Positions 6,448 to 7,159 of a DNA stretch of 7,159 nucleotides are shown here, one piece after another (position 1 is the first letter of the stretch; each line of letters opens with the position of its first letter). The position numbers and the translations under genes were made by a program. The DNA lies in the NCBI GenBank assembly GCA_049423065.1, contig JBMSQB010000134.1, positions 1 to 7,159 on the forward strand, in the 5' to 3' direction. The stretch is from SYIM01 sp041182885. Its GTDB lineage: Bacteria > Pseudomonadota > Gammaproteobacteria > Burkholderiales > Burkholderiaceae_E. The notes beneath the pieces were generated by a model. That model made no database searches, was not told where the DNA came from, and was given only the letters and a program-made list of their open reading frames with translations.

Positions 6448-7089
6448 ATGGAAAGCGAACCGAGGATACCACGCACGCCGTCGGCGACGCTGCGCGATCT
6501 CGAACGCCGGCGTCTGATCGGATGGCGCGAGTCGATCGACGCGCAGACCCGCCGCGTGGCCGACCAGGCGATCGGCGAGCGCCTGGCTGCCGTGCTTTCG
6601 CCTCGACCGCCAGGGCTGCTCGCGCTTTACTGGCCGATCCGTGGCGAGCCCGACCTCTCGGGCAGCCTTGACCGTCTCGCGCGAGCCGGCTGGCGGTTTG
6701 CGCTGCCGCGGGTGATCGGACGCGGTCGACCGCTCGATTTCGGTGCCTGGCAACCCGGGCAGCCGATGCGCGAGGTCGGTTATGGGCTGATGCTGCCCGA
6801 ACCGTTTGAGGGGGTCGTGCCCGATGTCCTGGTGATTCCGTGCGTGGGCTTTGACCGGCGCTGCTTCCGTTTGGGCTATGGCGCAGGCTTTTATGACCGG
6901 ACACTCGGCGATGCAGCGTTCGCGGCGCGACCGGTGGCCGCGATCGGCGTGGCCTACGACGGCTGCGAGGTGATGCGCTTCGAGGCGCAGACCCATGACC
7001 GGCCGCTCGACTGCGTGCTGACCGAGACCCGCCTGATCGAGACCCGCCGGACCGGGACCCGCCTGATCAGCCCGCCCTCGGCAACCTAG
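6448..7089 (+). CDS. 5-formyltetrahydrofolate cyclo-ligase
   Basis: Cytosolic ATP-dependent enzyme (5,10-methenyl-THF synthetase; YgfA/Fau/MTHFS family) that converts 5-formyl-THF to 5,10-methenyl-THF, returning the storage or inhibitory folate to the one-carbon pool. The product has 213 residues; the family is about 180-200. The N-terminal basic helix LRDLERRRLIGWRESI (15-30), GYGLMLPEP (111-119), PDVLVIPCVGFD (125-136) and the ATP/substrate loop RLGYGAGFYDR (141-151) are all present, as is HDRPLDCVLTE (183-193). The start is the ATG at 6448; further upstream the frame is only antisense to slt. No good Shine-Dalgarno is seen. After the usual family end, a tail of ETRLI-type pentapeptides has been added (about 193-207). 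The stop overlaps that of metF on the other strand. Confidence 0.93.
   Translation: MESEPRIPRTPSATLRDLERRRLIGWRESIDAQTRRVADQAIGERLAAVLSPRPPGLLALYWPIRGEPDLSGSLDRLARAGWRFALPRVIGRGRPLDFGAWQPGQPMREVGYGLMLPEPFEGVVPDVLVIPCVGFDRRCFRLGYGAGFYDRTLGDAAFAARPVAAIGVAYDGCEVMRFEAQTHDRPLDCVLTETRLIETRRTGTRLISPPSAT
7024..7068 (+). repeat. 15-bp in-frame tandem repeat at the cyclo-ligase C-terminus (3 copies)
   Basis: Three adjacent units begin at 7024, 7039 and 7054: GAGACCCGCCTGATC, GAGACCCGCCGGACC and GGGACCCGCCTGATC. They encode the pentapeptides ETRLI, ETRRT and GTRLI. The first unit continues directly from the conserved VLTE end of the enzyme, so the tail looks like a duplication of the last family residues that kept the frame. 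Confidence 0.85.
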
Positions 7090-7159
7090 GCCGCCGCCGC
7101 CGCCAGCAGTTCGAGCGTCGGCTCGGCCTGGTTCATCGTGTAGAAGTGAAGCGCAGCCA
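7086..7159 (-). CDS. metF: Methylenetetrahydrofolate reductase, C-terminal end (partial)
   Basis: Only the last 23 complete codons are in the window. They read ALHFYTMNQAEPTLELL preceded by one Ala and followed by five Ala and a TAG stop. The HFYTMNQA signature is the conserved C-terminal strand of bacterial MetF (HFYTLNRA in E. coli), a flavoprotein that reduces 5,10-methylene-THF to 5-methyl-THF for methionine synthesis. The start and the rest of the barrel lie beyond the right edge. The gene converges on the cyclo-ligase gene, another folate enzyme, and the two stop codons overlap in CTAG. Identification rests on a short but characteristic segment. Confidence 0.8.
   Translation of the reverse strand, partial: AALHFYTMNQAEPTLELLAAAAA
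7090..7104. repeat. (GCC)5 trinucleotide run in the metF 3' end
   Basis: Five perfect GCC units, which encode most of the five-alanine tail of MetF on the minus strand, directly before its stop codon. A frame-preserving simple repeat of this kind can change length by slippage with little effect on the protein. Confidence 0.8.

Noticed and set aside
6437..6517. A 26-codon plus-strand ORF (ATG at 6437) overlapping the cyclo-ligase start, a possible leader peptide.
   Set aside because: There is no good ribosome-binding site, no attenuator-like structure was found, and the Arg-rich composition is what a shifted frame would give here.
6421..6996. Upstream extension of the slt frame by 192 codons, which would make an 850-residue protein.
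   Set aside because: The extension is antisense to the cyclo-ligase gene, has no domain motif, and would bury the clear signal peptide that begins at the ATG ending at 6420.

Overview
This is a GC-rich, densely coding window with seven protein genes. Six are complete and one is cut by the right edge. The gene content and order suggest a betaproteobacterium, most likely of the Burkholderiales. The main reason is the run of a soluble lytic transglycosylase, an NDUFA9-like SDR protein and a Cca tRNA nucleotidyltransferase, next to 5-formyltetrahydrofolate cyclo-ligase. I recall this neighbourhood from that group but did not check it by search.

Layout from left to right. The first 57 bases hold a GC-rich hairpin and no gene. 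A minus-strand EamA/DMT permease (58-972) is followed by a 56-bp divergent gap. A tiny two-helix DUF2905 membrane protein on the plus strand (1029-1223) has an extended -10 promoter almost touching its ATG. It converges on a minus-strand quinone oxidoreductase-like MDR enzyme (1239-2213), and a hairpin spans both stop codons. Going leftward from 6420 is a compact minus-strand cluster: slt (4444-6420), 7 bp, NDUFA9-like gene (3480-4436), 43 bp, cca (2210-3436), ATGA overlap, MDR enzyme (1239-2213). The spacings suggest one operon. Divergent from slt, with only 27 bp between start codons, is 5-formyltetrahydrofolate cyclo-ligase (6448-7089, plus). It converges on the C-terminus of metF (minus, from 7086), and the two genes share a CTAG in which both stop codons overlap.

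Functionally the window is mostly housekeeping: peptidoglycan turnover (Slt), tRNA 3'-end synthesis and repair (Cca), folate one-carbon metabolism (cyclo-ligase and MetF), a redox enzyme and a metabolite exporter. I see no phage, IS element, CRISPR, toxin-antitoxin, tRNA or rRNA, and no convincing new multi-gene system. The most unusual item is Cca: its nucleotidyltransferase head looks intact, but its HD phosphohydrolase region has lost the catalytic His-Asp and is interrupted by a Pro-Ser-Pro-Asp pentapeptide repeat. Short in-frame repeats also lie at the C-termini of the cyclo-ligase and MetF.
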